From: PALSA-505 sp035308365
Lineage (GTDB): Bacteria > Actinomycetota > Actinomycetes > Streptosporangiales > Streptosporangiaceae
Direction: 5' to 3'
Assembly (NCBI GenBank): GCA_035308365.1
Contig: DATGGU010000024.1
Coordinates: 19,823-83,822 of the forward strand
DNA: 64,000 bases
This document shows positions 15,653-23,069 of this stretch, piece after piece. The position numbers and the translations under genes were made by a program. Within the stretch, counting starts at the first letter, position 1; every line of letters starts with the position of its first letter. The notes under the pieces are model-generated. The model was not told the origin of the DNA. It saw nothing but the letters and a program-made list of their open reading frames with translations, and ran no database searches.

Positions 15653-16951
15653 GTGACGGCTTCCGATACCCATGCTGCGGTTGAGACCGTCGTACGAATG
15701 GAATCGGCACGGCTGATAGCCGGGCTGGCCCGCTATACGGGCGACGTTGGCCTGGCCGAGGAACTCGCCCAGGATGCGGTGGTCGCCGCCCTCGAGCAGT
15801 GGCCTGCGGAGGGGGTCCCGCGCAACGCCGGCGCCTGGCTGATGACGGTCGCCAAGCGCCGGGCCATCGACCTGTTCCGCCGGAACCGCGAGCTGCAGAG
15901 CAAGTATGCCCAGATCGGCAGGGCACTCGAAGCCGAAGGCGACAGCGTCACGCCCGACTTCGACAAGGCCTTCTCCGACCATATCGACGATGACCTGCTC
16001 CGGCTGATCTTCACCGCCTGCCATCCGGTGCTCGCCGTGCAGTCGCGGGTCGCACTGACGCTGCGGCTGCTCGGCGGACTGACCACCACAGAAATCGCAC
16101 GCGCCTACCTGCTGCCAGAGCCGACCGTCGCGCAACGCATCGTACGGGCGAAGAAAACCCTGGCGAAAGCGAAAGTCCCCTTTGAGGTGCCAGGCGCCGA
16201 GGAGCGGCCTGCCCGGCTGTCCTCCGTCCTGGAGGTCATCTACCTCATCTTCAACGAGGGTTACTCGGCCACCGCGGGCGACGACTGGATGCGGCCGGCA
16301 CTGTGCGCGGAGGCGGTGCGCCTGGGCCGCGTCCTCGCCCAGCTCGCACCGGAGGAACCAGAGGTCCACGGGCTGGTCGCACTGATGGAGATCCAGGCGT
16401 CGAGGCTCCGGGCTCGCACCGGGCCGGCCGGAGCGCCGGTCCTGTTGCTGGACCAGGACCGGCGGCTGTGGGACCGGCTACTGATCAACCGTGGGATGGC
16501 CGCTCTCGGCAAGGCGGCAGAGCTGGGCGGGACGCGCGGGCCGTATGCGTTGCAGGCCGCCATCGCCGCCTGTCATGCCCGGGCGTTCCGGCCCGAGGAC
16601 ACCGACTGGGTGCAGATCACCGAGCTGTACACCGCTCTCGCCGAGGCGATGCCCTCACCGGTGATCGAGCTGAACCGGGCGGTCGCGATGTCGATGGCGT
16701 TCGGGCCGCAGGCCGGCCTTGACATGCTGGACGAGCTCGCCGCCGAGCCCTCGCTGCGGGAATATCACCTGCTGCCCAGCGTCCGCGGGGATCTGCTGAT
16801 GAAGCTCGGGCGGCCGGAGGAAGCCAAGGCCGAGTTCGAGCGAGCCGCCACCCTCACCCACAACAGGCCGGAGCAGGAGCTGGCCGCGGACCGCGCCCGG
16901 GCGGCGGCGCAGCAGGCAATGGCCGCCGCCCGCGACAACCCATTGGAGTGA
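15653..16951 (+). CDS. ECF42-type RNA polymerase sigma factor with TPR-like C-terminal extension
   Basis: The 432-residue protein joins a normal ECF sigma core to a long C-terminal extension (DUF6596/TPR-like). Region 2 is AEELAQDAVVAALEQWPAEGVPRNAGAWLMTVAKRRAIDLFRR and region 4 is LTLRLLGGLTTTEIARAYLLPEPTVAQRIVRAKKTL. The extension (from about residue 190) has the family's LSSVLEVIYLIFNEGYSAT and the SPVIELNRAVAMSMAFGPQAGLDMLDEL repeats. ECF42 factors have no dedicated anti-sigma factor and activate DGPF genes, one of which lies just upstream. Start choice: GTG 15653 fits homologous N termini; ATG 15635 and GTG 15638 are in-frame alternatives behind AGGGG. The glycolipid-binding gene follows with almost no gap. 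Confidence 0.88.
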   Translation: MTASDTHAAVETVVRMESARLIAGLARYTGDVGLAEELAQDAVVAALEQWPAEGVPRNAGAWLMTVAKRRAIDLFRRNRELQSKYAQIGRALEAEGDSVTPDFDKAFSDHIDDDLLRLIFTACHPVLAVQSRVALTLRLLGGLTTTEIARAYLLPEPTVAQRIVRAKKTLAKAKVPFEVPGAEERPARLSSVLEVIYLIFNEGYSATAGDDWMRPALCAEAVRLGRVLAQLAPEEPEVHGLVALMEIQASRLRARTGPAGAPVLLLDQDRRLWDRLLINRGMAALGKAAELGGTRGPYALQAAIAACHARAFRPEDTDWVQITELYTALAEAMPSPVIELNRAVAMSMAFGPQAGLDMLDELAAEPSLREYHLLPSVRGDLLMKLGRPEEAKAEFERAATLTHNRPEQELAADRARAAAQQAMAAARDNPLE

Positions 16952-16953
16952 TC

Positions 16954-17412
16954 ATGGCGAGCCGGACGATGCTCTGGCGGGGACTCGATGCCCCCCGGAT
17001 GGAGATCGTGCATGTGGAGAGCTTTGACCGCGCCCGCGGCACACAAATCGGCATCGCCTATGAGCTGCACTGGAAGCTCGACGGGCCGGTACTGAAACTG
17101 ATGATGGATGGCGGTCCCGCCGCTCACGTCGAGCTTGGCGACGCCGACTTCTTCGACCTGCATCATTCGGCGTTCTTCAATTCCCTGCCGGTCGTCCGCG
17201 ACGGGCTGCTGGCCGACGATGCGGCCACCCGCGAATACACCATGCGTTTCGTGCGCATCCCGGAGCTGACCGCGCAGCCCGCATGGCAGCGCTACGAGCC
17301 GCTGGGGAACCGGACGGTGCGCTACCACTCCGTGGGCTACCAGGCGGACATCACCTTCGACGCCGACGGCTTTGTCACCCTCTACCAGGACTACCTCGAA
17401 CGGATCGCGTGA
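16954..17412 (+). CDS. Putative glycolipid-binding (DUF1089) protein
   Basis: The 152-residue protein matches the putative glycolipid-binding family. It has an N-terminal TMLWRGLDAPRMEIVHVES strand, ARGTQIGIAYELHWKLDGPVLKL, a DADFFDLHHSAFFNSLPVVRDGL block and the C-terminal SVGYQADITFDADGFVTLYQDYLERI. The structural relative in Pseudomonas binds a glycolipid-like ligand, but no catalytic role is established. The ATG at 16954 has GGAG five bases upstream, overlapping the end of the sigma gene, so it is translationally linked to the ECF42 gene. The next gene follows after four bases, forming a three-gene operon. Confidence 0.78.
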   Translation: MASRTMLWRGLDAPRMEIVHVESFDRARGTQIGIAYELHWKLDGPVLKLMMDGGPAAHVELGDADFFDLHHSAFFNSLPVVRDGLLADDAATREYTMRFVRIPELTAQPAWQRYEPLGNRTVRYHSVGYQADITFDADGFVTLYQDYLERIA

Positions 17413-17416
17413 CAGC

Positions 17417-18157
17417 ATGCTGATCAAGGCTTGCCTGAACGGCGGAACGACCCGGGAGCAGCACGCGGCCGTGCCGATCACTCCGGCAGAACTGGCGGCC
17501 GACGCCCGGGATGTGGCGCGGGCCGGTGCGGGTGCCATTCACGTGCATCCACGCGACGCGTCGGGCAACGAGACGCTCGAAGCGGAGGCGGTTCTCGCCG
17601 CCGTCCACGCCGTCCGGGCCGCGGTCCCGCACATTCCGGTCGGGGTGACGACGGGTATCTGGGCAGTCGATGGCGACCCGGAACGCCGGCTGGCCCTGGT
17701 GGCCGGCTGGACCGGGGACGACCGGCCCGACTTCGCGTCGGTCAACCTGTCCGAGCCGGGCACCAATGAGCTGGCCGCGACCCTGGCCGGCCTGGGCATC
17801 CCGGTGGAAGCGGGAATCTGGACGGCTGAGGACGTGGAACGGCTGGCCGAAAGCGACTTCGCCGGCAGTGTGATCCGGATCCTGATCGAGCCGCACGGTG
17901 ATTCCGGTACCGCCCTGGCCACCGCGATGGCCGCTGAAGAGGCGCTCGACCGGCACGGCATCCGGGCGCCGCGCCTGCACCACGCCTATCAGCTGGCGAC
18001 CTGGCATGTCATCCAGGCTGCTCTGCGGCTGGGCCGGGACATCCGGATCGGGCTCGAAGACACCACCGTGCTGCCCGACGGCAGCGTCACGCAGGGCAAT
18101 GGCGAACTGGTCGCCGCTGCGGTCCGCCTCGCCGCCGAAGTGGGCCGTCAGGCCTGA
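17417..18157 (+). CDS. DUF849/BKACE-family beta-keto acid cleavage enzyme
   Basis: The 246-residue TIM-barrel protein resembles 3-keto-5-aminohexanoate cleavage enzymes (BKACE), zinc enzymes that split beta-keto acids with acetyl-CoA. It shows AIHVHPRDASGNETLEA with the two zinc-type histidines, PVGVTTGIW, ASVNLSEPGTNELA, an SVIRILIEPHGD strand and the DIRIGLEDTTVLPDGSVTQGN loop with the catalytic glutamate. It is somewhat shorter than the usual ~280 residues, but N and C termini both look native. It begins four bases after the glycolipid-binding gene and ends seven bases before the convergent dnaB gene. Substrate unknown. Confidence 0.83.
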   Translation: MLIKACLNGGTTREQHAAVPITPAELAADARDVARAGAGAIHVHPRDASGNETLEAEAVLAAVHAVRAAVPHIPVGVTTGIWAVDGDPERRLALVAGWTGDDRPDFASVNLSEPGTNELAATLAGLGIPVEAGIWTAEDVERLAESDFAGSVIRILIEPHGDSGTALATAMAAEEALDRHGIRAPRLHHAYQLATWHVIQAALRLGRDIRIGLEDTTVLPDGSVTQGNGELVAAAVRLAAEVGRQA

Positions 18158-18164
18158 GGGTGGC

Positions 18165-19517
18165 TCAGCCTGGCGCCATGTCGACGAAGCGGCTGTAGTG
18201 CCCCTGGAATGCGACCGTCACCGTGGCGGTGGGCCCGTTCCGGTGCTTGGCGACAACCAGGTCCGCCTCACCGGCGCGCGGTGACTCCCGCTCGTACGCG
18301 TCCTCACGATGCAGCAAGATGACCATGTCGCTATCTTGTTCGATTGAACCGCTTTCCCGCAGGTCAGCCAGCATTGGCTGCTTGTTGGTGCGCTGCTCGG
18401 GACCACGGTTGAGCTGGGAGACGGCGATGACGGGTACCTCCAGCTCCTTGGCCAGCAGCTTGAGCGAGCGGGACATCTCCGAGACTTCCTGCTGCCTGTT
18501 CTCCACCCGCTTCGGGGAGCTCATGAGCTGCAGGTAGTCGATGATCACCATGCGCAGGTCGTTGCGCTGCTTGAGCCGACGGCACTTGGACCGGATTTCC
18601 ATCATCGACATGTTGGGCGAGTCGTCGATGAACAGGGGTGCATCCGCCACCTCGCCCATCCGCTTGGCCAGCCGGGTCCAGTCGTCGTCGCTGAGCTGGC
18701 CGGTCCGCATCGTGTGCAGCGGCACCCGGGCCTCGGCGGAGAGCAGCCGCATGGTGATCTCGTTACGGCTCATCTCCAGGCTGAAGATCACCGTGGCCAT
18801 GCCGTGCTTGATCGTGGCCGCCCTGGCCAGGTCCAGTGCAAGGGTGCTCTTGCCCAGTGCTGGCCGCGCCGCGATGACGATCATCTGGCCGGGGTGCAGG
18901 CCGTTGGTGAGGGCGTCCAGGTCGGCGAAGCCGGTCGGGACGCCGGTCATCACGCCGCCGCGGCTGCCGATGGCCTCGATCTCGTCCAGGGCTCCCGGCA
19001 TGATTTCGGCGAGCGGGAGGTAGTCCTCGCTGGTCCTGCGGTCGGTGACGGCGTAGATCTCGGCCTGCGCCTGGTCGACGAGGTCGTCAGCGTCGCCGTC
19101 GCCGGAGTAGCCGAGCTGGACGATGCGGGTGCCGACCTCGACCAGGCGGCGCAGGATCGCCCGCTCCCTGACGATTCTGGCGTAGTAGCCGGCGTTGGCC
19201 GCAGTGGGCACGGAGGCGATCACCGTGTGCAGGTAGTCGGCTCCGCCTACCCGGGCAATCTCGCCACGCCGGGTGAGTTCCGCGGCCACGGTGACGGCGT
19301 CGGCGGGTTCGCCGCGTCCGTACAGGTCGAGAATGATCTCGTGAATGATCTGGTGCGCCGGGCGGTAGTGGTCTCGTGGCCGGATCACCTCGAGCACGTC
19401 GGCGATGGCGTCCCTGGACAGCAGCATCCCGCCGAGCACACACCGCTCTGCCGCGATGTCGTGCGGCGGGGTCCGCTCGAAATCGCCACCTCTCGGTGCG
19501 ATCTCGGTGACGCTCAC
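18165..19517 (-). CDS. dnaB: Replicative DNA helicase DnaB
   Basis: The 450-residue hexameric helicase unwinds DNA ahead of the replisome. The N-terminal DnaG-contacting domain is PPHDIAAERCVLGGMLLSRDAIADVLEVI. The RecA-like domain has Walker A RPALGKSTLALDLA near residue 216, Walker B VIIDYLQLMSS and SQLNRGPEQR, and ends with FQGHYSRFVDMAPG. Length is normal, with no intein. GTG at 19517 gives SVTEIAPRGGDFERTPPHDI; in-frame codons upstream are poorly coding. The upstream intergenic region holds DnaA-box-like sequences. The gene sits at the end of the rpsF-ssb-rpsR-rplI-dnaB cluster, with a repeat-bearing ORF inserted between rplI and dnaB. Confidence 0.97.
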   Translation of the reverse strand: MSVTEIAPRGGDFERTPPHDIAAERCVLGGMLLSRDAIADVLEVIRPRDHYRPAHQIIHEIILDLYGRGEPADAVTVAAELTRRGEIARVGGADYLHTVIASVPTAANAGYYARIVRERAILRRLVEVGTRIVQLGYSGDGDADDLVDQAQAEIYAVTDRRTSEDYLPLAEIMPGALDEIEAIGSRGGVMTGVPTGFADLDALTNGLHPGQMIVIAARPALGKSTLALDLARAATIKHGMATVIFSLEMSRNEITMRLLSAEARVPLHTMRTGQLSDDDWTRLAKRMGEVADAPLFIDDSPNMSMMEIRSKCRRLKQRNDLRMVIIDYLQLMSSPKRVENRQQEVSEMSRSLKLLAKELEVPVIAVSQLNRGPEQRTNKQPMLADLRESGSIEQDSDMVILLHREDAYERESPRAGEADLVVAKHRNGPTATVTVAFQGHYSRFVDMAPG

Positions 19518-19660
19518 CTGCCCACCGCCTTCCCCCAGCCTGGCTCTCCGCGACGGTGCGCGGCCGACCTGATTCCTTTGTAGTCCGAGGCACCGACATT
19601 TCCGCGGCGCCACAGCTAGGACAGTGTGCTCGCACCACGGGCAGACAGCCAACCAGGCCC

Positions 19661-19839
19661 TGTGGATAGCCTGTGAAGACACGCCGCCGGAACTGTGCGC
19701 AGCTTGGGGGCACGGCTGGGGAGATTTTCCATCACGCCTCGGAACCGGGTCTTCTACCTGCTGTTATACGATCCACCGGCTGTGTGGAAGAAAAACTTCG
19801 GCTGTTTCTTCTGTTCACAACAGCCAGAAGTTATCCACA
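19661..19839. promoter_or_regulatory. AT-richer divergent region with DnaA-box-like sites upstream of dnaB
   Basis: The intergenic interval 19518-19960 contains a perfect DnaA box TTATCCACA at 19831-19839 and a one-mismatch box on the other strand (CTATCCACA, 19661-19669). It also has a small palindrome CTGTT-CAC-AACAG at 19811-19823, in a locally AT-rich stretch. It separates dnaB from a divergent small gene. Control of dnaB by DnaA is inference. Confidence 0.5.
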
Positions 19840-19960
19840 TACGGAGGATGACCGGAGCGGCCGCCCGGGCACGGGACAGACGGCCGGCTAACGATTCCCC
19901 GATCCCATGCGTACTGTCCGAAGGGCAGGCTATCGTTCGAGTGTGTGTTCGACCCCGGAG

Positions 19961-20491
19961 GTGACGCTCGATGACGAGGAGCCGAGGCGGCCTTGCACGC
20001 TCATCGGCCTGCGGCCGATTTCGCCGGAGCCCGCAGTGCCTGCCCGGGGGGACGACCCCCCGGACCCCCCGATGCCGACTCCGTCACAGCCCGCGATGCC
20101 GACCCGGGGGAGCGACCCCCTGGACCCCCCGATGCCGACTCCGTCGCAGCCCGCGGTGCCTGCCCGGGGGGACGACCCCCCGGACTCCCCGATGCCGACT
20201 TCGCCACAGCCCACGATGCCGACCCGGAGGGGCGACCCTCCGGACCCTCCGATGCCGATTTCGTCACCGCCCGCGATGCCGAGCCGGGGGAGCGACCCTC
20301 CGGTCCTCCCGATAACGCTCGACAGCCTCACCGAGGCCATCGACGAGCTGGCCGCGGACAGCTGCGATGGGACGGTGCCGCCTCGGCTGGCGGAGCGCAT
20401 CGCCCGGCTGTGGGCGATGGTGAGCGACCTCGACCCCGAGCTCGCCAGGCGCCGCGCAGCCTACGAACAAACAGAGACACCGCGCGGCTAA
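19961..20491 (+). CDS. Actinobacterial hypothetical protein with 20-residue proline-rich repeats
   Basis: A 176-residue protein of unknown function. The N-terminal ~30 residues are followed by five copies of a 20-residue unit of the type DPPDPPMPTPSQPAMPTRGS. A conserved-looking helical C terminus follows (LDSLTEAIDELAADSCDGTVPPRLAERIARLWAMVSDLDPELARRRAAYE). The C-terminal part has the amphipathic pattern of a real domain, and I recall similar short actinobacterial proteins. The repeats come from a 60-bp tandem array, so the middle may be a recent expansion. GTG at 19961 directly follows CCGGAG, so spacing is poor and the start is uncertain. It is divergent from dnaB and convergent with rplI. 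Confidence 0.55.
   Translation: MTLDDEEPRRPCTLIGLRPISPEPAVPARGDDPPDPPMPTPSQPAMPTRGSDPLDPPMPTPSQPAVPARGDDPPDSPMPTSPQPTMPTRRGDPPDPPMPISSPPAMPSRGSDPPVLPITLDSLTEAIDELAADSCDGTVPPRLAERIARLWAMVSDLDPELARRRAAYEQTETPRG
20033..20320 (+). repeat. 60-bp tandem array inside a coding region
   Basis: About five units of 60 bp, each carrying GACGACCCCCCGGACCCC or a variant plus a GATGCCGACTCCGTCACAGC block. The period is a multiple of three and the frame is kept. The GACCCCCCGGACCCC core is shared with the dispersed GC-rich family elsewhere in the window. Confidence 0.85.
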
Positions 20492-20557
20492 GTGCGTCAT
20501 TTGCAAAGGACGGAACTGGCCCGGAGGGTCGTCCCCCGGGCCAGCATCACGCACCCC

Positions 20558-21019
20558 TCAGGTGCCGACGATCTCCACGTCCAGGGAGGCGGTGACCTCG
20601 GGGTGAAGGCGGACCTTCACCTGGTGGGAGCCGACGGTCTTGATCGGGTTGGTGACTTCGATCCGGCGCCGGTCCAGCTCGGGACCGCCCGCGGCGCGGA
20701 CGGCCGCCGCGATGTCCGCCGGGCTCACCGAACCGAACAGGCGGCCGCTGGCGCCCGCCCGGGTCTCCAGCCGGACGCTGAGCGCCTCCAACTGGCCCGC
20801 CGCCTGCTTGGCGTCGCTGAGACCACGGATCTCGCGGACCGAGCGGGCGCGCTTGATGGAATCGATCTGCTTCTCCGCGCCCCGGGTCCATTGCATGGCC
20901 AGCTTGCGCGGGATCAGGTAGTTGCGCCCGTACCCACCGGCCACCTCGACCACGTCGCCGGGCGAACCGAGGCCGGTGACCTCCTGGGTGAGGATGAGCT
21001 TCATCGGTGTGCGACTCAT
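20558..21019 (-). CDS. rplI: Ribosomal protein bL9
   Basis: The protein of the large subunit L1-stalk base: N-terminal rRNA-binding domain MKLILTQEVTGLGSPGDVVEVAGGYGRNYLIPRKLAMQW, a central helix, and C-terminal domain RLFGSVSPADIAAAVRAAGG ending LDVEIVGT. I give the start as ATG 21019 (five extra residues MSRTP) because AGGAG lies 11 bases upstream. The family usually begins at the MKLILT methionine (21004), which here would be 26 bases from that site. It is co-directional with rpsR 21 bases upstream, in the conserved rpsF-ssb-rpsR-rplI operon. Confidence 0.95.
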   Translation of the reverse strand: MSRTPMKLILTQEVTGLGSPGDVVEVAGGYGRNYLIPRKLAMQWTRGAEKQIDSIKRARSVREIRGLSDAKQAAGQLEALSVRLETRAGASGRLFGSVSPADIAAAVRAAGGPELDRRRIEVTNPIKTVGSHQVKVRLHPEVTASLDVEIVGT

Positions 21020-21040
21020 CGGTGTCAGTTCTCCTCAGCC

Positions 21041-21280
21041 TCAGCGCGCCGTGCTCGTGTAGGGCAGCAGTGCCATCTCGCGCGCGTTCTTGATCGCGGT
21101 CGCGACATCGCGCTGGTGCTGTGTGCAGTTGCCGGTGACCCGGCGAGCCCTGATCTTGTGCCGATCCGAGATGAACTTGCGCAGCAGCGCAGTGTCCTTG
21201 TAATCGACGTAAGTGATCTGCTCCTGGCAGAACAGGCAGACCTTCTTCTTGGGCTTGCGTATCGGGGCCTTGGCCATCAT
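21041..21280 (-). CDS. rpsR: Ribosomal protein bS18
   Basis: The 79-residue small-subunit protein that binds bS6 and 16S rRNA: KKKVCLFCQEQITYVDYKDTALLRKFISDRHKIRARRVTGNCTQHQRDVATAIKNAREMALLPY. It keeps the CxxC and the later cysteine, so it is the zinc-binding C+ type; actinobacteria often also have a C- paralogue for zinc starvation, which is not in this window. Two consecutive ATG codons (21280 and 21277) follow GGAGC. It lies between ssb and rplI in the usual operon. Confidence 0.97.
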   Translation of the reverse strand: MMAKAPIRKPKKKVCLFCQEQITYVDYKDTALLRKFISDRHKIRARRVTGNCTQHQRDVATAIKNAREMALLPYTSTAR

Positions 21281-21342
21281 GGTGCTCCTTTGCAGAGCCC
21301 CGCGATCAGCGGGGATGGTCGGTTACTTGTTATGGGTCTTGC

Positions 21343-21846
21343 TCAGAAGGGTGGCTCGTCGGACATTTCACCGGCGCCGGACTCGGCTGCCCACGGGTCG
21401 TCGGCCGGGCCACCGCGGCCACCGCCGCTGTACCCGCCGCCACCCTGGCCACCGCTACCGCCGCCGTAGCCGCCGCTGGACCGCTGAGACCTGGTGACCT
21501 TGGCCGACGCGTTGCGCAGCGAGGGGCCGACCTCATCGACGTCGACCTCGTACACGGTGCGCTTCTCGCCTTCCTTGGTCTCATAGGAACGCTGCTTCAG
21601 CCGCCCGTAGACGATGACCCGCATACCGCGCTGCAGGCTCTCGGCCGCGTTCTCGGCTGCCTGCCGCCACACGCTGCAGGTGAGGAACAGGCTTTCGCCG
21701 TCCTTCCACTCGCCCGACGCGTTGTCACGGAACCTGGGGGTGGACGCCACGCGGAACTTGGCGACCGCCTGCCCGGTCTGGGTATAGCGGAGCTCGGGGT
21801 CCTCGACGAGATTCCCGGCGATCGTGATCTGTGTGTCGCCTGCCAT
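21343..21846 (-). CDS. ssb: Single-stranded DNA-binding protein
   Basis: The 167-residue SSB has the OB fold TQITIAGNLVEDPELRYTQTGQAVAKFRVAS, FLTCSVWRQAAENAAESLQRGMRVIVYGRLKQRSYE, and a YEVDVDEVGPSLRNASAKV end strand. A Gly-rich linker and the acidic tip MSDEPPF, which recruits partner proteins, follow. It coats single-stranded DNA during replication and repair. It lies in the rpsF-ssb-rpsR operon, but a 27-bp repeat array has expanded the gap from rpsF to 304 bases, so it may depend on its own promoter. Starts at ATG 21846. Confidence 0.97.
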   Translation of the reverse strand: MAGDTQITIAGNLVEDPELRYTQTGQAVAKFRVASTPRFRDNASGEWKDGESLFLTCSVWRQAAENAAESLQRGMRVIVYGRLKQRSYETKEGEKRTVYEVDVDEVGPSLRNASAKVTRSQRSSGGYGGGSGGQGGGGYSGGGRGGPADDPWAAESGAGEMSDEPPF

Positions 21847-21941
21847 GGGGACTGCTCCCGGTCGTTCGGCCGCGTGGGCGAATAAGATCGCCCAGCGCTG
21901 GTTGAAAAAACTCTTTCTAAAAACCAGTATCGTCTAGGGGT

Positions 21942-22112
21942 CTGACGTTTTTAGCGATCGTCCGGGCCCTGACGTTCCTGGCGATCGTCCGGGCCCTGAC
22001 GTTCCTGGCGATCGCCTGGCCCCGGCGTTCCTGGCGATCGTCCGGGCCCGGGCGTTCCTGATTATTAGCGATCCTCCGGGTTCTGACGTTCCTGGCGATC
22101 GCCTGAGGGTCT
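21942..22112. repeat. 27-bp tandem repeat array between rpsF and ssb
   Basis: Six units of about 27 bp, of the form CTGACGTTCCTGGCGATCGT plus a CCGGGCC tail. Units 1-4 keep the 27-bp period; unit 5 carries an insertion including ATTATTA. Each unit contains the palindrome CGATCG or a one-base variant. The array fills the intergenic region together with an AT-rich run at 21905-21930. Read on the minus strand it would encode RSPGTSGPG repeats, but I see no convincing gene. Confidence 0.88.
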
Positions 22113-22150
22113 GGACGTTGGCGACTGTCTGCGGCCCGGCGGTCAAGCCG

Positions 22151-22441
22151 TCAGTGACGCTCAGGACGGAGAATCTTCGTCCGCAGGATCGCCTCGTTGA
22201 GGTTGAGCTGCCGGTCCAGCTCCCGCACGGCGTCCGGCTCCGACGTCAGGTTCACGACCGCATAGATGCCGTCGAACTTCTTGTCGATGCCGTAAGCCAG
22301 CCGGCGGCGGCCCCACACGTCGACCTTGTCGACGGTGCCACCGCTGGTCTTTATGACGTTGAGAAACTGGTCGAGCGACGGCTGAACGGTACGTTCCTCG
22401 AGCTCAGGGTCGAGGATAATCATCATCTCGTAGTGACGCAT
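22151..22441 (-). CDS. rpsF: Ribosomal protein bS6
   Basis: The 96-residue small-subunit protein that pairs with bS18: MRHYEMMIILDPELEERTVQPSLDQFLNVIKTSGGTVDKVDVWGRRRLAYGIDKKFDGIYAVVNLTSEPDAVRELDRQLNLNEAILRTKIL. It is full length without a C-terminal extension. ATG at 22441 follows AAAGGAGG with a slightly long spacing. It leads the ribosomal/ssb operon. The 277 bases upstream to the divergent membrane-protein gene hold the promoter region, with no motif I can pin down. Confidence 0.97.
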   Translation of the reverse strand: MRHYEMMIILDPELEERTVQPSLDQFLNVIKTSGGTVDKVDVWGRRRLAYGIDKKFDGIYAVVNLTSEPDAVRELDRQLNLNEAILRTKILRPERH

Positions 22442-22718
22442 GCGCGAACCCGGCCTCCTTTGGACTGACGCGGTCACGGTGTTTGGGTGACAGGAGGTGC
22501 AGCGCGGCGGACGAGGAAACCCTCTACGGCTCGCGCAGCGCAGTCAGCCTACCAAGGATCTTTCTATGGATTGAACGGAACGGCTCCCCGCCATCGTCTC
22601 GCGCACGCCGCGGCGGCGGCCGTGCCGTGTCCCCGGCGGGGATTCCCCGCGAGCGAAGATGGGAACACTCGACGGCGAAGGCCCCCGCCTTGACGGCGCT
22701 CCGCAGGAGGTGGCATCC

Positions 22719-23027
22719 GTGTCACAGGTCACCAGACACCGCTCCCATCTGCTCGAAGTCACCCTGAACAACGACGGCAGGACCCATCCGCTCGAGAACA
22801 CGCTGGCCGTGATCACCCTGCTCCTGGGGATCGCGGCGGTCAGCACCGGGTTCGTCGTGGCCCTTCACCTGCCTGCGGTGATTCTCGGGCTGATCGCGAT
22901 CTTCGTCGGGTTCTACGACCAGCTCATCTCGGCGACCACGCCCGAGCGAATGCTGATCGTGACCGGGCTGATCGGGGCGTTCGTCGGAGCCGGGCTCGGC
23001 TTCGCGCACGGCGGCCTCGGCGCCTGA
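22719..23027 (+). CDS. Small hydrophobic membrane protein
   Basis: The 102-residue protein has a polar N terminus (SQVTRHRSHLLEVTLNNDGRTHPLENT) and three hydrophobic segments: LAVITLLLGIAAVSTGFVVAL, LPAVILGLIAIFVGFYDQL and MLIVTGLIGAFVGAGLGFAHG. GTG at 22719 is the start because AGGAGG lies at 22705-22710, eight bases upstream; an in-frame ATG at 22659 has no such site. Its position beside rpsF is one where actinobacteria often encode small membrane proteins. Function not recognised. It is followed after 42 bases by the endonuclease IV-like gene. Confidence 0.75.
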   Translation: MSQVTRHRSHLLEVTLNNDGRTHPLENTLAVITLLLGIAAVSTGFVVALHLPAVILGLIAIFVGFYDQLISATTPERMLIVTGLIGAFVGAGLGFAHGGLGA

Positions 23028-23069
23028 AGAACCCTCACCGCATCATCGCGCTGCCCGTAGGCTCGGAAC

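Noticed and set aside
18165..19517. Intein in DnaB
   Set aside because: DnaB often carries inteins, but here the protein is 450 residues with uninterrupted helicase motifs.
20033..20320. Possible CRISPR array
   Set aside because: Units are contiguous 60-bp tandem repeats without unique spacers, inside a coding frame. The arrays at 21.9, 30.4 and 63.7 kb likewise lack spacers.
21934..22146. 70-residue minus-strand frame encoding RSPGTSGPG repeats after rpsF
   Set aside because: It is only the translation of the 27-bp array; no ribosome site or conserved part. Recorded as a repeat instead.
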